Origin: Paenibacillus xylanexedens | Lineage (GTDB): Bacteria; Bacillota; Bacilli; Paenibacillales; Paenibacillaceae | DNA: 64,000 nt | Reading direction: 5' to 3' | Assembly: GCF_017874615.1 (NCBI RefSeq) | Contig: NZ_JAGIKV010000003.1 | Coordinates: forward strand, 124,001 to 188,000 | Shown here: piece after piece, positions 63,955 to 64,000 of the stretch | How the letters are laid out: every line of letters starts with the position of its first letter | Position numbering within the stretch: position 1 is the stretch's first letter | Translations under genes and position numbers: made by a program | The notes under the pieces: generated by a model | The model's database searches: none | What the model was told of the DNA's origin: nothing | Seen by the model: only the letters and a program-made list of their open reading frames with translations

Positions 63955-63984
63955 AAGGGGCTGCGTGATGTGCAGCTCCTTTTT
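63955..63984 (+). terminator. Terminator after treP
   Basis: AAGGGGCTGC pairs with GCAGCTCCTT around a short loop, and T residues continue after it. If treR follows, it is transcribed by partial read-through or separately. Confidence 0.8.
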
Positions 63985-64000
63985 GCTGTATGATCGTTAT

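Noticed and set aside
1..64000. CRISPR arrays, tRNA or rRNA genes, T-box or known riboswitch leaders
   Set aside because: No regularly spaced direct repeats, tRNA cloverleaf with CCA-end context, rRNA core motifs or recognisable riboswitch cores were found by reading.

Overview
The window reads as chromosomal DNA of a low-to-mid GC, endospore-forming Firmicute, most likely a Paenibacillus. The support is inferential: strong GGAGG ribosome binding sites with frequent TTG/GTG starts, a spore-coat transglutaminase (Tgl), PpaC-type pyrophosphatase, split GlgC/GlgD, YesN/YesM-like two-component genes, AraC regulators fused to a siderophore-binding domain, and many extracytoplasmic solute-binding proteins. 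No rRNA, tRNA or CRISPR array was seen.

Layout. 1-2.6 kb: end of an iron-siderophore binding protein and an AraC regulator fused to a second such domain, behind a Fur box. 2.6-5.1 kb: small secreted or membrane proteins, one broken by a frameshift. 5.1-8 kb (minus): histidine kinase, response regulator and SSS-type transporter. 8.1-21.4 kb: a divergent catabolic-looking locus with an oligopeptide-type ABC transporter (minus) facing four tandem cytosine-deaminase-like amidohydrolases, their binding protein and a PPDK-like pseudoenzyme that lacks its phosphohistidine domain (plus). 21.5-36.4 kb: housekeeping and accessory genes (LTA-synthase-like protein, luciferase-like oxidoreductase, PrpE-like phosphatase, PpaC, an IF-3 paralog, Tgl, a multi-PAS hybrid kinase, oligoendopeptidase F, iron alcohol dehydrogenase). 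36.5-43.8 kb: a second Opp/Nik-type ABC operon carrying a class V aminotransferase and an amidohydrolase.

43.9-48.5 kb is an AT-rich island and the most striking part of the window. A complete tyrosine recombinase gene is followed by two convergent genes, a P-loop ATPase with a long helical C-terminus and an ATP-grasp ligase. These two genes exactly fill a 3.55-kb segment bounded by identical 30-bp inverted repeats. Each repeat contains the ribosome binding site of the gene inside it. The left site is a 12-7-12 palindromic core, which is the architecture of a tyrosine-recombinase crossover site. I read this as a candidate invertible two-gene switch whose sites double as translation-control elements.

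49-64 kb: carbohydrate storage and uptake. This holds glgC-glgD-glgP, a broken AraC/GyrI regulator, VanZ, a GH13 alpha-glucosidase, a UPF0173 hydrolase, a dicarboxylate symporter, and treA-treP behind a TreR-like operator. A structured intergenic repeat of about 100 nt occurs twice, before ppaC and before glgP, with base-pair changes that preserve the hairpin.
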